Origin: Orientallactaga sibirica
Taxonomy: Eukaryota > Chordata > Mammalia > Rodentia > Dipodidae
DNA length: 64,000 nt
Direction of reading: 5' to 3'
Assembly: GCA_036365145.1 (NCBI GenBank)
Contig: JAEOAD010000048.1
Coordinates: 15,445,001-15,509,000, forward strand
The translations under genes and the position numbers were made by a program. Each line of letters starts with the position of its first letter. Position 1 is the first letter of the stretch. This document shows, piece after piece, positions 31,901-42,480 of this stretch. Under the pieces are notes generated by a model that was not told the origin of the DNA, made no database searches, and worked only from the letters and a program-made list of their open reading frames with translations.

Positions 31901-34900
31901 TTATCACATTGTAGTCTATGTAACAGCCAGGCTGACCCACTAGGAACTAGGAAGTGGGCACCCTGCCTAGCCCTTGGTCACTCATCTCTTACTGAAAGCC
32001 AAAGCTACCAATTTTCGGCCTGGGGAACTGGAGGAGAGATACCGGAATCCCTTGGGAAGCAGACATGCATTCAGGGAACTTAGTGTTCACTGGTAGGTAA
32101 ACAATCTCACTGTTCTGACAACTCCTACAACCCAAGCCTTTTCAGGGACCAAATGGGAAAAGAAATGCAGACAATATGCAGAAGAGGTTAAAGCCCTGAA
32201 GGAAGGGAAGCACTCACTGGGATACAAACCCCTTCCTGAACTCAGAGCTGTTCACAGCAGCAGGTTTAAGCAGCAACGAGGATGGGAGAACAGATACAAC
32301 GTGGGACCGCTCTGACGACACAGGAAGGCCTGACTAAGCAACGTGGTGTCTCTCTCATCTATCTAGTTCCTATCTATTCGGCATGGCTACAGAACACACC
32401 AAGTAGTCAAAGAATCCAACATGTCCTACTACTGCTGTGTTATTACTCAGCTTCTGAACACATCAGCTACCTACACATACCTTCGTGAACCTTCGCATGC
32501 CGCTTCAGCCTGCTGGATGAGGTGAAGTGCTTTCCACACCCCTCCTGGGTACACCTGGGTGAGTAATACACAAAGCATCAATCCATCCATCTCCAGCGAG
32601 CCCCACTTAGGTCCTACTGCTTCCACCAAAGCCTCATCTCCATAGACCTACTTACAGGTGAAACAAGTTACCTGGCCAACGTTAGGGAAAAAAAATTTTT
32701 TTTGAGAAAAAAAGCCATTAGCCAAGCATGACGGCACATGTCTTTAATCTGGGCACTCAGGAGGCTGAGATAGGAAGATTGCTGTGAGTTCTAGGCCAGC
32801 CTGAGCTACAGAGTGAGACTCTGCCTCAAAAAAAAAAAAAAAAAGCCACATTACTTCACAAAATTACAACAGTTTTCATCTTCACACCTCCTTGGCTTTC
32901 ACGTGCTTGACGCCCATGTCACGTTAGTGTTGAAGCCACTGGCAGCAGACCTGCTGGCGAGGATAGCATGGTGACTGCAGCAGTGCCAGGGCAAAGGCGG
33001 CCTGTGGGAGCCAGGAGCAAGGAAGCAGGCAGCCCAGCCATGCCTAGAGCCACCAGCACAAAGCAGTGAGAATCCCCTGGCACCCTGTATCCCACCATGT
33101 CCAGCTACCCTCCTTAGTCCTCAGGAAACCCTCTAAGTGCAGGGGAGCCCAGTGACTTTTGTGCTCTAGTAGAACAACATGTGTCCATGAAGACATGCCA
33201 TAGGCTCTGCTTGACTATTAGGTCACGCCTCACTTTCCTTCAAACTTACTCTCACATGTTCTGAATTTCAGTAAAGAGTTTCTAGAGGAACAGAAACAGA
33301 ACATGTTCCGACGCCCTTGTATATAAATGGGCATGCACGGTAACAGCTTTGGTCAGGAAGCTTCTTCAGGACTCTGATCAGAATGTTTGCACCATGGCCG
33401 GGCATTTAATCCCAGCACTTGGGAGGTGGAGGTAGGAAGACTGCTGTGAGCTCAAGGCTGCCCTGAGACTACAGAGAACACTTGCATCTCAAGGGTCACC
33501 AGCCGGGGAGCACCCACCTGAACAGAGGCTCGTTGGTGTGCTGGCACTGGTGGGCCTTCAGCTGCTGGTGCTTCTTAAAGGCCTTCTTGCAACCTTCAAA
33601 GCTGCACTGTTTAGCAAAGATTTATTAGTCTTCACAAAAATCAAAGAATCAATAGTTGGTAACAGTTCTCTCAAGGGGAGATTATATGAACACTACTTTT
33701 ACCCACTTAAGACACTACAAATGCTACTTTGTCTCAAGATGCTTTAAGGATCAATGGCATTTGGGGGCTGGAGAGACGGCTCAGCAGTTAAAGGCACTTG
33801 TTTGCAATGCCTGACAGCCCATGGTTCAATTCTCCTGTAGACATGTAAAGCCAAATGCTCAAAGTCGCACATGCGTCCAGTCACACACACACACTCTCTC
33901 TCTCTCTCTTTCTCTCTCTGGCCTCTTTCTGTCTCTCTCTCAAAAATAAAAATAAAATAATATCAAAGGTAAGAACAAGATCAATGACATTTTGAAAAGC
34001 TAACATGCTTTCTGCTTAGCAGTCACCATTAACACATGAGTGTGCCCAATGCCCTCTGCAAAATGAAAACCTGCACCCTGGGGGCAGCCAGTGCCTGACA
34101 AATTTAGGTATCTCACGAGACAACATGTGGTTGCTAAAACTCAAGGAACACTGGCAATGAGTAGAAAACTATTCAGAAAAGTTAAGCAAATAGAAACACA
34201 CTTACTACATATTGTTTTTGCTGATTTTCATGTTTGCGTTCAAAGTGTTTCTTCAAGTTTGATTTTGTGTTGAATTTCTGATTGCAGCCAGGATCTGTAC
34301 AACTGCAAGAAATTATACAAACCAGAATCTTAAGAAACCAAGAGAAGGGGCTGTGGAGACGGTTCAGTGAGGAAAGTGCTCTCTGCTCAAGATGGAGAAC
34401 CCAAGTTTGGTCCCCAAGCCCTACATAAAAAGACAGAAGCTGATGTGGAGACATGAAAACACACACACACACACACACGACAATTTAAAAGGGAAATGAA
34501 CCAACGGAAGAGAAGTTTTAAAAGGAGTGTATCCTCCTACTTTTTAAAATATTTTATTTTTTATTTATTTATTTGAGAGAGAGAGAGAGATAGGCAGGTA
34601 GAGAGAGAGAGAGAGAGGGAGAGAATGGGTGCGCCAGGGCCTCTAGCCACTGCAAACGAACTCCAGATGCATGCACCCCCTTGTGCATCTGGCTTACATG
34701 GGTCCTGGAGAATCGAACCTCAAACCGGGGTCCTTAGGCTTCATAGGCAAGTGTTTAATCGCTAAGCCATCTCTCCAGCCCATCCTCCTACTTTTATGAC
34801 AAGCTGGTGATTCCAAAAAACAGTACAAAATAGTTTTTACTAAATTTCAAAGTGCTGGGCTGAGTATGTGGCTCCGTGGAAGACCATGTGTGGAAAAAAA

Positions 34901-37900
34901 AAAAGAGTTAAGCCATACCGCACACACCTCTCAGCCTGGGTGTGACCCTCATGTAACGATGCTGTTTTCCTAGTCAAGTTCTGACCCTGAAGCACACTCG
35001 ATCCCTTCCTCCACAGACTGCAGCAGGGAAGGGTCAAAGCACTGGGCCACCTGCCAGGCGTGCTCTCAACAAGGGAAGCGACAATGAAGTCACTTCTGGT
35101 CACTTCTGGGTCAAGAGCTCACCTTCCTCACACTTTTTGGACCTTATGTAACCCCCACATTCATTCTCAACCTCCTACCAAAGAAATTCAACTCAGGACA
35201 TCAGAAAACCTTCCTGTTCAAAGAACTGGGGGGGAGGGGCTGGAGTGATGGCTTAGTGATGAAGGCGCTTGCCTATGAAGCCTAAGGACCCAGGTTCGAT
35301 TCCCCAGTACCCACGTAAGCCAGATGCACAAGGTGGCACATGTAGTGTAGTGGCTGGAGGTCCATTCGCTCTCTCTCAAATAAATAAATGTTTTTTTAAA
35401 GAACTGCCTCTTAAAACAAAATTCTATAAAGTTCTGATGTGGGGAAAAAAACTGCTATACAACCACTTCCTATTACAGCTTTCTGCATATAACTCAGAAC
35501 CTCATAAGGGTTGTTTCTTCAATGAAAACCTTTTACTGTTTCCATGTAACATTTCGGTTAGTGTTCTCACAGTGGGCGTGGAAGCCACACCAGCACCATC
35601 ATCTGACAGACAATTGGGCCCCACCCTACACCCAATGGATAAACATCTGGGTTAGAATTTGTTTTATATATTTTTGGTGTGTTTGTGGAGATGGGATGGA
35701 ACCCAGGGCCTCACTCATGCTATGCACACACTCCACAGCTAAGCTATGCCTCAGCAGTCTAAAGTTTGTTTTGACAAGATCTTAGGTGAGCCTGATACTC
35801 CCTAAATTTGAGGACCACTGCTTTAAGATAGTGTCTTCACACTGTCATAAATAGCAACTTCTAGCGAATAAAATTGAAATTTACATGGTAGTAGTGCAAA
35901 CACTTGTTCTAGGAAACACGTGACAAACTTAACAGCTCTGCTTCCTTGTGCTTATACTGCTATCCCCACCGCCTGTAACAACCGGGCTCTTCGTAAAGAC
36001 CCAGACAATACTGAACCAAGAATTTCCAGAGAACTGTCTATCTAGTATGTTTCCAAACTGTGAGATGCAAACTCCAGAGAACTTCAGATTGATTCATTTC
36101 TGAACTTATTATGCAATTAGCCACAAAATCCTCTCCACATTCAAAATCCATTTTCCACTCATCCGCAACGATGAAAATAGCTTCACATTCTTTTTATTTG
36201 CAAGGGGGGTGGAGAGAGAGAATATGAGCACACCAGGGCCTCCAGCCACTGCTAACGAACTCCAGGTGTATACACCACTTTGTGCATCTGGCTTTAAGTG
36301 GGTACCGGGGAATCAACCCCAGTCGTTAGCCTTTGCAGGCTAGCACCTTAACTGTTGACCCATCTCTCCAGCCCCAAGCTTCATATTCTCAACCCTGTGT
36401 TAACAATCACCTTACCAGGGTTACATGCCAAACACAGCCCATGCCACAGGCCTAATCAGCCTTCTACTCACACAAACGGCTTTTCTCCAGTGTGAATCAG
36501 AACATGGCGACTCAGATGGTAGTCCCTGACGAAGGCCTTGCCACAGCCCTCAAAATCACAAGCAAATGGCCTCTAGCAGGAAGAAAAAAAAAAAAAAGTC
36601 AATCCTGCCCTAGACAGTTAGTGACTGGTGTTATTTAAAGCCTACAAGGTGCCGGGCGTGGTGGCGCACGCCTTTAATCCCAGCACTCGGGAGGCTGAGT
36701 TCGAGGCCACCCTGAGACTACATTTAATTCCAGGTCAGCCTGGACAGAGTGAAACCCTCTCGAGAAACCAAAAAAAAAAAAAAAAAAAAAAAGCCTACAA
36801 GGTCTGGCAGGCAAAGCCACCTACTTCCTTTCTGCCCAGGAAGGATGCCTCGTAGCTGCTACACCCAGGAAAGACCCAGTTTTCCTGCACAACACAACAC
36901 ACTATAACTTCTCCCAAGGTAACTGTACACCGTGAAGACTTGGATATACAGCCTCAGAAGCAAGCAGGCAGCGTTCCCAGGAAGGACACAGCATTGCTGA
37001 CTCCTAATGGTGACAGGCTTCCCCAACAAACCCATCTGGAAGATCACTTTGACAAGAGCATAGCCTGTCTGCTTATTTCTTTTTTTTTTTTTTCCCTTGA
37101 GTCTATTTATGTGATGCATTACATTATTTATTTATCTATGAGAACGAGAGAAAGAGGCAGAGAGAGAGGGAGAGAGAGAGAGAGAATGGGCATTTCAGGC
37201 CTCTGGCCATTGCAAGCAAAATGCCAACTGATTTCTACCAAGGCATCATCATTTCACCACCCAAAGATGGCTGAGAAACGAGATTCTGTTTCATTCTGAA
37301 CAAGACTGTGCTAAGAGAATGCCAGGCACAGCTACTGGACAATGTGTCACACTTAATAATCACAGGGCCCTGCCTTCTACTCCCATTCCTTTGCAGTTCT
37401 CTGTGCATTTCAACCGCTGGCGGGGTTAGAACTCCTCTTCGCCACTCGGTCCCTTCAAAGGCCTTTCCTGACCACCCTTAACTATTTTAATCAGCCTAAA
37501 ACGCGGGGTCTGTGGCAGCAGAAGCTTGGCCCATTGTGTTTACTGCTCTCTGGTATTATTTTTATAAATATACTTATTTATTGATTTCTAAGGAGAGAGA
37601 ATAAGAATGGGCGCGCCAAGCCTCTTGCAAGCTGCACACGAACTCCAGATGCATTGACTACTTTGTGCAACTGGCTTTAGTGGCTACTGGGGAATTGAAC
37701 CTGGGCTGTCAAGACTTTGCAAGCAAGCGCCTTAAGCGCTGAGCCATCTCTCCAGCCCAACTCTGGTATTATTAAAGAATGAAGGCTAGCTGTTTGCACG
37801 GAACGAGTCCCCCCCCCCCCGCACAGGCTCCAGGAGGCGGATGCTCAGCATTGGTTAGCGGGTGGCTGTCGATTTTCAGTCCGTGCACATAGTCCCACCC

Positions 37901-38350
37901 CAGGGGAAGTGCAGGTGTGGCCCCCACTAAAGATGGAAGACAGGGCAAGGGCCACTTGGGAAGCCCCAAGCCCAGGGCTACCGAGGTCCCCCGAAGCCAG
38001 GATCTAAGTAAGAACTTCCGGTCCACCCCCTCAGCGACTTCCCTAAGTCCAGGGTGCCCAGGCGGAACTGATCAGGCCGGCCCGGGGGTTTCCGCGCGCC
38101 GGGCCGTTCCCACGGGCAGCTCCCACTTCCGGTCGGGCCCGCCCCGCGCGCGCACGCGCGGCCTCACCTCGCCCGTGTGCGCGCACAGGTGCGCGTCTAG
38201 CTTCCAGGCTTTGTTGTAGCTGGCGCCGCAGTCGGGGAAGGAGCAGATGAAGCTCCTCGGGGACGCGGCGGAGCTCGCGCTGGCCGCGACGAAGGCGTCC
38301 GCGATGGTCAGGGACGACACGGCCTCCGCCACCGAGGCCTGCGGCTCCAG
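28806..38350 (-). CDS. GTF3A: General transcription factor IIIA (nine coding exons)
   Basis: Encodes TFIIIA, the nine-finger C2H2 protein that binds the internal control region of 5S rRNA genes in the nucleus to recruit TFIIIC/IIIB and RNA polymerase III, and also binds 5S rRNA. Coding exons in transcript order are 38350-38168, 36572-36472, 34302-34206, 33606-33518, 32554-32481, 31391-31311, 30590-30361, 29208-29149 and 28991-28806. All have GT/AG ends and phases that join to 1101 bases, or 366 residues (human 365). Fingers begin [61 protein letters not shown] and FVCEHTGC, each with its two cysteines and two histidines. The tail keeps the [20 protein letters not shown] motif and STVAVL, then ends in HQMPAAL, a few residues longer than human. 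The start is taken as CUG at 38350-38348, as known for mammalian GTF3A. Confidence 0.96.
29149..29208 (-). CDS. GTF3A: GTF3A exon 8, end of finger 9 and basic linker
   Basis: Acceptor TTCACTGTAG, donor AAG|GTAAGT. Exactly 20 codons: [13 protein letters not shown] then a lysine cluster. Confidence 0.93.
29945..30166 (-). mobile_element. tRNA-derived SINE (GTF3A intron 7)
   Basis: GGGATCTGCATTTCT duplicated at 29935 and 30166. Extra GAGCCTTGAACCGGG at the B box. Confidence 0.9.
30361..30590 (-). CDS. GTF3A: GTF3A exon 7, zinc fingers 7, 8 and most of 9
   Basis: Acceptor CTCCACCAG, donor AAA|GTGAGT. Encodes residues 209-285: [19 protein letters not shown], then [19 protein letters not shown], then the first half of finger 9 ([13 protein letters not shown]). 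It is the largest and best conserved exon. Confidence 0.95.
31040..31220 (-). mobile_element. Old tRNA-derived SINE (GTF3A intron 6)
   Basis: Diverged: GTTGCTGCTGCACATGAACTCC, GAATTGAACCCAGGCTGGCA. Confidence 0.75.
31311..31391 (-). CDS. GTF3A: GTF3A exon 6, zinc finger 6
   Basis: Acceptor TTTAAACAG, donor AAAG|GTAAGG. Encodes [20 protein letters not shown]; the short CQKGC spacing is the known TFIIIA finger 6 form. Confidence 0.94.
31497..31553. repeat. (CCCT)n microsatellite
   Basis: About 14 TCCC units, interrupted once by TCTCTCCT, about 105 bases upstream of GTF3A exon 6 on the transcribed strand. Confidence 0.9.
32481..32554 (-). CDS. GTF3A: GTF3A exon 5, zinc finger 5
   Basis: Acceptor CTCACCCAG, donor GAAG|GTATGT. 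Encodes [19 protein letters not shown]; both histidines are kept and the exon leaves in phase 1. Confidence 0.94.
32720..32842 (+). mobile_element. B1-like SINE (GTF3A intron 4)
   Basis: CCAAGCATGACGGCACATGTC to GAGACTCTGCCTC and an A run. Confidence 0.82.
33396..33490 (+). mobile_element. B1-like SINE, truncated
   Basis: GGCCGGGCATTTAATCCCAGC to ACTACAGAG. Confidence 0.78.
33518..33606 (-). CDS. GTF3A: GTF3A exon 4, zinc finger 4
   Basis: Acceptor GCTAAACAG, donor TTCAG|GTGGGT. Encodes [16 protein letters not shown] and the [10 protein letters not shown] linker. A B1-like fragment ends about 30 bases beyond the donor, in the following intron. Confidence 0.94.
33765..33962 (+). mobile_element. 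tRNA-derived SINE (GTF3A intron 3)
   Basis: GATCAATGGCATTT and GATCAATGACATTTT flank it. B box GGTTCAATTCT. Confidence 0.88.
34206..34302 (-). CDS. GTF3A: GTF3A exon 3, zinc finger 3
   Basis: Acceptor TTTCTTGCAG, donor GTA|GTAAGT. Encodes residues 95-127 including [18 protein letters not shown] and the long [11 protein letters not shown] spacer typical of TFIIIA finger 3. Confidence 0.94.
34340..34478 (+). mobile_element. Old tRNA-derived SINE (GTF3A intron 2)
   Basis: GGGGCTGTGGAGACGGTTCAG to a (CA)n; strongly diverged. Confidence 0.6.
34548..34779 (-). mobile_element. tRNA-derived SINE (GTF3A intron 2)
   Basis: TCCTCCTACTTTT duplicated at 34530 and 34782. Confidence 0.9.
35237..35399 (+). 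mobile_element. tRNA-derived SINE, internally deleted
   Basis: Flanked by CAAAGAACTG and TAAAGAACTG. Short: skips from GTAGTGTAGTGGCTGG to the tail. Confidence 0.85.
36196..36376 (-). mobile_element. tRNA-derived SINE (GTF3A intron 2)
   Basis: AGCTTCACATTC and AGCTTCATATTC flank it. Confidence 0.85.
36472..36572 (-). CDS. GTF3A: GTF3A exon 2, zinc finger 2
   Basis: Acceptor CCTGCTAG, donor TTTGT|GTGAGT. Encodes residues 62-94 plus two bases of 95: [14 protein letters not shown] and the [11 protein letters not shown] linker. Confidence 0.94.
36648..36793 (+). mobile_element. B1-like SINE (GTF3A intron 1)
   Basis: AAGCCTACAAGGT duplicated on both sides; A run of about 27. Confidence 0.92.
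37115..37220 (-). mobile_element. tRNA-derived SINE, truncated
   Basis: (GA)n then GAATGGGCATTTCAGGCCTC; ends at CATTGCAAGCAAA. Confidence 0.72.
37560..37757 (-). mobile_element. tRNA-derived SINE (GTF3A intron 1)
   Basis: CTCTGGTATTATT duplicated at 37548 and 37760. Confidence 0.9.
38168..38350 (-). CDS. GTF3A: GTF3A exon 1, CUG start and zinc finger 1
   Basis: From CTG at 38350-38348 the frame reads (M)[19 protein letters not shown], then finger 1 (Cys36, Cys41, His54, His58), and ends HTGE at donor GAG|GTGAGG. The CUG has A at -3 and G at +4. An in-frame ATG lies 39 codons upstream at 38467-38465, but the peptide from it to the CUG is arginine/proline-rich and not family-like. Confidence 0.9.
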
Positions 38351-38531
38351 CGTGCCGGGGGCCGGGGGTCTCCGCGCCCGCCGCCAGGGACGCAGACACC
38401 ACGTGCTGCACCACGTGCCAACCTCCACCCCACCCCACCTCCGGCGCGCGCCCACGGCGCTGGGCACGCTTCCGGGAGCGCGGATGCGCCTGCACGCGCA
38501 CGCTTGGGAGACGCTGCCCAGGAGCCCGGGC

Positions 38532-38542
38532 TGCGCATGCGC
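38532..38542. promoter_or_regulatory. NRF-1 type palindrome TGCGCATGCGC
   Basis: Perfect match to the NRF-1 core about 185 bases upstream of the GTF3A CUG start. Confidence 0.6.
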
Positions 38543-38560
38543 CCTCCGAGCAGAGTGTTG

Positions 38561-38865
38561 CCCTTTTCAGCCTCTGTAGCAAAAGGAAGGTGGAAGCGCT
38601 GTTTCGTGTCACTTGCTTCCCACTCTGCAGCCCCTGCAAAGCTCCAACTGGGAAGAACTTAAGGTATCCTGTGCTTCAATTCCCATTATCAGTTACCGTC
38701 TGTGGATTGGGGTGGCGCCTGCCCGCCACATCCCTACGGCTACAAGCCCCAGGACAAAGTGGACCTCAGACTTGTCTGCTTCTTAGAATCACGTGGAGGG
38801 TTTTTTCCTCCCCAAATTCCAAAGCCCAGAGCATACCTGAGCCAATTAAACCATAATTTCTAGGA
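38561..38865. other. GTF3A upstream flank
   Basis: Between the CpG island and the first upstream SINE; no motif stands out. Confidence 0.35.
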
Positions 38866-39005
38866 GCCAGTAATAAGGTACCAAGTGGCGCATGCATCTG
38901 GACTTCTTTTGCAGCGGCTGGAGGCCTTGGTGCGCACATTCTGTGTCTCTCTTCTTCTCTCTCTCTCTCTCTCTGCTTGTAAATAAGTAAATAAAAATAT
39001 TTTCA
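38866..39005 (+). mobile_element. tRNA-derived SINE, promoter half missing
   Basis: Starts at CAAGTGGCGCATGCATCTGG and keeps the CT-rich tail. Confidence 0.78.
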
Positions 39006-39017
39006 AAAAGTGACTGA

Positions 39018-39176
39018 AACCGAGCATGGTGGCACACACCTTTAATCCCAGCACTTGGGAGTTAGAGATAGCAGGATCGCTGTGCGTTCAAGGCTACCCT
39101 GAGACTACATAGTAAATTCCAAGTCAGCCTGGGCTAGAGTGAGACTACCTCAAAAACAAACAAACAAAAAAAAAAA
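39018..39176 (+). mobile_element. B1-like SINE
   Basis: AACCGAGCATGGTGGCACACA with an AACAAACAAAC tail. Confidence 0.88.
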
Positions 39177-39182
39177 AAAAAC

Positions 39183-39325
39183 TGGGGCTAGTGAGATGAA
39201 TAAGTGGTTAAAGGCATTTGCTTACAATGCCTGATTGTCCGGGTTTGATTTCCCAGTATCCATGCAAAGCCAGATGCACAAAGTGTCACACGCATCATTT
39301 GCAGCAGCTAGAGCCCTGGCGTACT

Positions 39326-39366
<41 letters not shown>

Positions 39367-39424
39367 TCTCTTCCTCTCTTTCTGTCTACTTGCAAATCAA
39401 TCAATCAATAAATAAATAAATAAT
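39183..39424 (+). mobile_element. tRNA-derived SINE
   Basis: GGGGCTAGTGAGATGAATAAG; tail CAATCAATCAATAAATAAATA. Confidence 0.82.
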
Positions 39425-40200
39425 TGACTGGATGAATAGGCCCTCAACCCAAGGTGAGCTGGTTCAAGAAGGTTCCACCAGCTTTGCTTCTGGATTGAGC
39501 AAGGGATTTCCCCCACCACAATTATCTTCTTACTGTGCTTCAGTGTTCCAGAAAGCCTGGAAAAGCCACAGACTATTTAACCACCCAGCCAGTACATGGA
39601 CCCCAAGCTGTCGCTTGTGGATTCGTCCTTGCTCCTGGTTGTACTGTCAGCAGAGGCCTCATCCTGTCTCAGCGCCTGTGCTTGGCATCTCCTCTAGGAT
39701 GTCCGCTCATCTAACCGGCAGTGTTTAGGCCTGGTTCCATGCTTTCTTCTCCGTTATTAGCTTATCACGCCACTCCCACGTGACTTCTCTAATTAGCCTT
39801 CCTCTCCCTTGGTCAGATCGTGGCATGTTTCTGCAGCTGTAATTGCCATGAGCCTGTGCTTAATCAGTGCCACCCACTTCAAATCCATTGTAGTTCACAG
39901 GAGCCAGATTCTAGCTAGTGAGTGGGGCTGAATTGCTCTCTGATTACCCATAGGGTCAGGTGCTCAAAAATGCAGAGTTTCCGCATCACTGCAAGACTTT
40001 TGTGTTAGCTAATTTCCTGTAACAGGCACCAGAAACATCCCGGGCACAATTGGAGAATCTTTGCCCCATTTGAGGATAGTTTCTTAGTGGTAGCATTCAC
40101 CCATCTGTCTTCACCCCCACTGATGCCATTTTGATCCTGTCTACCGTGGTTTCACCTTACCTCCAGATGCACCCAGCATTTGGATTCACCCTTTCCACTC
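39425..40200. other. Unique-looking intergenic DNA
   Basis: No repeats and no supported exon; a 98-codon frame at 39432-39728 lacks any domain. Confidence 0.35.
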
Positions 40201-40201
40201 A

Positions 40202-40381
40202 ATTTATTTTTAATTTTTATTTATTTATTTGTGAGGAGAGAATGAGAGATATGAGTACACCAGAACTCACTCCAGACACATACACCACTTTGTGCATCTG
40301 GCTTTACATGGGTCCTGGGGAATCAAGCCCAGGCTGTCAGACTTTGCAAGTGCTTTTAACCACTAAGCCACCTCTCCAGCT
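40202..40381 (-). mobile_element. tRNA-derived SINE
   Basis: TTATTTATTTATTTGTGAGGAG to CCACCTCTCCAGC. Confidence 0.82.
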
Positions 40382-40888
40382 CATACCCTTTCCAACCCTT
40401 TCTCCACGCTGCTGGGCAGGGGTCCTTCTCCAAAGCAGCAATTTCAGTGACATCTACAGTCGTTAGGATAGGGTCTTACTCCTTTCTGGTATATTTGCAT
40501 GGCCTCGGAAGACGTGCCAAGGTCTCCAGTCATCATTTCTCACGCTTCCGCTGTGTCCAAAGACACCAACCTGAGCTTTCTGTGATGATCACACCCACGT
40601 ATCGCTCATCTCCCCTCAGATCATCTACACACAATAGGCCTTCTGCATTAAAAGGTTCATGCCTGCTGCCATACAACCCTATATGCACCCGATCTTATCT
40701 GTATTTGGAGGCTCTGTATTCATGAATTCAACCAATCCTGGACTGGAAATATCGTGAAGATACATGGATCTAGACTGAAAATGTACACACATTTCTCCCA
40801 TCATGGTTCCTAAAAAAGCCAGTATAACTATTGACATAGCATATATATTGTACTAGATAGGATAGATGATTAAGAGATGCTTCGTTCA
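40382..40888. other. Unique-looking intergenic DNA
   Basis: A TATATATTG string near 40845; nothing else recognised. Confidence 0.35.
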
Positions 40889-41050
40889 AGCCGGGCGTGG
40901 TGGCGCACGCCTTTAATCCCAGCACTTGGGAGGCAGAGGTAGGAGGATAGCTGTGAGTTAAAGGCCACCCTGGGACTACATAGTGAACTCCAGGTCAGCC
41001 TGAGCTAGAGTGAGACCCTACCTTGAAAAACCAAATAAACAAACAAACAA
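40889..41050 (+). mobile_element. B1-like SINE
   Basis: Near-intact head AGCCGGGCGTGGTGGCGCA. Confidence 0.92.
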
Positions 41051-41065
41051 AAAATTTTTAATCTG

Positions 41066-41182
41066 GTCAGGCATGGTGGTGCATGCCTTTTAATCCCAGT
41101 TCAAGGCCACCCTGAGACTACATAGTGAATTCCAGGTCAGCCTGGGCTACAGTGAGACCCTACCTCAAACCACCCCCCCCCC
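41066..41182 (+). mobile_element. B1-like SINE, internally deleted
   Basis: Jumps from TTTTAATCCCAG to TTCAAGGCCACCCTG. Confidence 0.85.
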
Positions 41183-41247
41183 AAAGAGAGAGAGATCCTT
41201 ATTTCAGGTATATGCCATTTTACAGCTGGGACCTGAACAGCCTCATT

Positions 41248-41461
41248 AAAAAAATTTTTTTCATTTATTTATTTGAGAGAGAGAGAGAAGGAGAAAGAGG
41301 TAGATAGAGAATGGGCACTTCAGGGCCTCCAGCCACTGCAAACGAACTCCAGATGTGTGCGCCCCTTTGTGCATCTGGCTTATGTGGGTCCTGGGGAGTT
41401 GAACCTGGGTCCTTTGGCTTTGCAGGCAAACACCTTAACTGCTAAGCCATCTCTCCAGCCC
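41248..41461 (-). mobile_element. tRNA-derived SINE
   Basis: CACTGCAAACGAACTCCAGA to CCATCTCTCCAGCCCC; core GTGCGCCCCTTTGTGC. Confidence 0.9.
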
Positions 41462-41652
41462 CCTGGCTTTTTTTTTTAATGCTTGAAAGGCAAGTTCTTA
41501 ACTGACTGAGCCATCTTCCCAGCCCCCTCCCCAATCTCTGCTCTTGATTACTGAGTGACACTGCTGAGATTTTGTCCTAATTTAAGATAGATCACTCTTC
41601 AGTACTTATCTTAATATGATTATATTAATGCTGATCCATGGGATAAATTGTG

Positions 41653-41808
41653 GTTTTGGGGAGGCAGGTTTCGAGGTAGGGTCTCACTCTAGCTCAGGCT
41701 GACCTGGAATTCACTATGTAGTCTCAGGGTGGCCTTAAACTCATGGTGATCCTTCTACCACTGCCTCCTGAGTGCTGGGATTGAAGGTGTGCACCACCAC
41801 GCCCAGCT
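41653..41808 (-). mobile_element. B1-like SINE, first of three in tandem
   Basis: GAGGTAGGGTCTCACTCTAG to GCACCACCACGCCCAGC. Confidence 0.9.
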
Positions 41809-41814
41809 TGATTT

Positions 41815-41980
41815 TTTTGTTGTTGTTGTTGGTTTTTGGTTTTTCAAGGCAGAGTTTTGCTGTAGTACAGGCTGACCTGGAATTCATTGTGTAGTCCCAG
41901 GCTATCCTCAAACTCACAGTGATCCTCCTACCTCAGCCTCCTGAGTGCTGGGATTAAAGATGTGTGCCACCACTCTCAGC
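41815..41980 (-). mobile_element. B1-like SINE, second of three
   Basis: (TTG)n tail; CAAGGCAGAGTTTTGCTGTAG. Confidence 0.88.
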
Positions 41981-41989
41981 CAATCTTGC

Positions 41990-42136
41990 AAAAAATTTTT
42001 TGAAGGAGAGTCTCACTCTAGCCCGGACTGACGTGGAACTTTCTCTGTATCCCCGGACTGGCCTCAAACTCATGGTGATCCTCCTACCTCAGGTTCCTGA
42101 GTGTGGGGACTAAAGGTGTGTGCCACCATGCCTAGC
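41990..42136 (-). mobile_element. B1-like SINE, third of three
   Basis: GAAGGAGAGTCTCACTCTAG to GCCACCATGCCTAGC; the most diverged. Confidence 0.85.
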
Positions 42137-42175
42137 TACTTACAAAACTTTTTCTTTTGTTAAGAATTAATATTT

Positions 42176-42364
42176 AGGGGTTGGAGAGATGGCTGTACAG
42201 TTAAAGGCTCTTGTTTGCTAAGTCTGATGGCCTGGGTCCAATTCCTCAATACCTACATAAAGCCAGGTGTGCAAAGTGCCATATGTATCTGGATTTCATA
42301 TGCAGTGGCAGAAGACTCTGGTGTGCCCTCATTCTCCATCTCTCAAATAAATAAATTTTAAAAA
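42176..42364 (+). mobile_element. tRNA-derived SINE
   Basis: GAATTAATATT and CAATTAATATT flank it. Confidence 0.85.
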
Positions 42365-42480
42365 CAATTAATATTGACTTTAAAAATCTGGTCATTGCAT
42401 TTTATTGACTTATCATTAATTCAGTTTATCTGGATCTCTGCTTTATATGTTGAGACCTATCATAGCAAGTCCTTTTTTAA

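Larger units (their letters stand above)
38040..38560 (-). promoter_or_regulatory. GTF3A: CpG-island promoter and 5' UTR of GTF3A
   Basis: Very CpG-rich (runs such as CCCCGCGCGCGCACGCGCG) covering exon 1 and about 200 bases upstream of the CUG. It holds an NRF-1 type palindrome at 38532-38542. No TATA box is visible. Transcription start is probably within 38450-38560, but this is inferred. Confidence 0.75.

Noticed and set aside
38465..38467. ATG as the sole start of GTF3A
   Set aside because: The 39 codons it would add are not family-like, while the CUG at 38350 begins the conserved N-terminus in a strong context.
38043..38639. 198-codon minus frame overlapping GTF3A exon 1
   Set aside because: It is the GC-rich wrong frame of exon 1; the finger-encoding frame is the neighbouring one.
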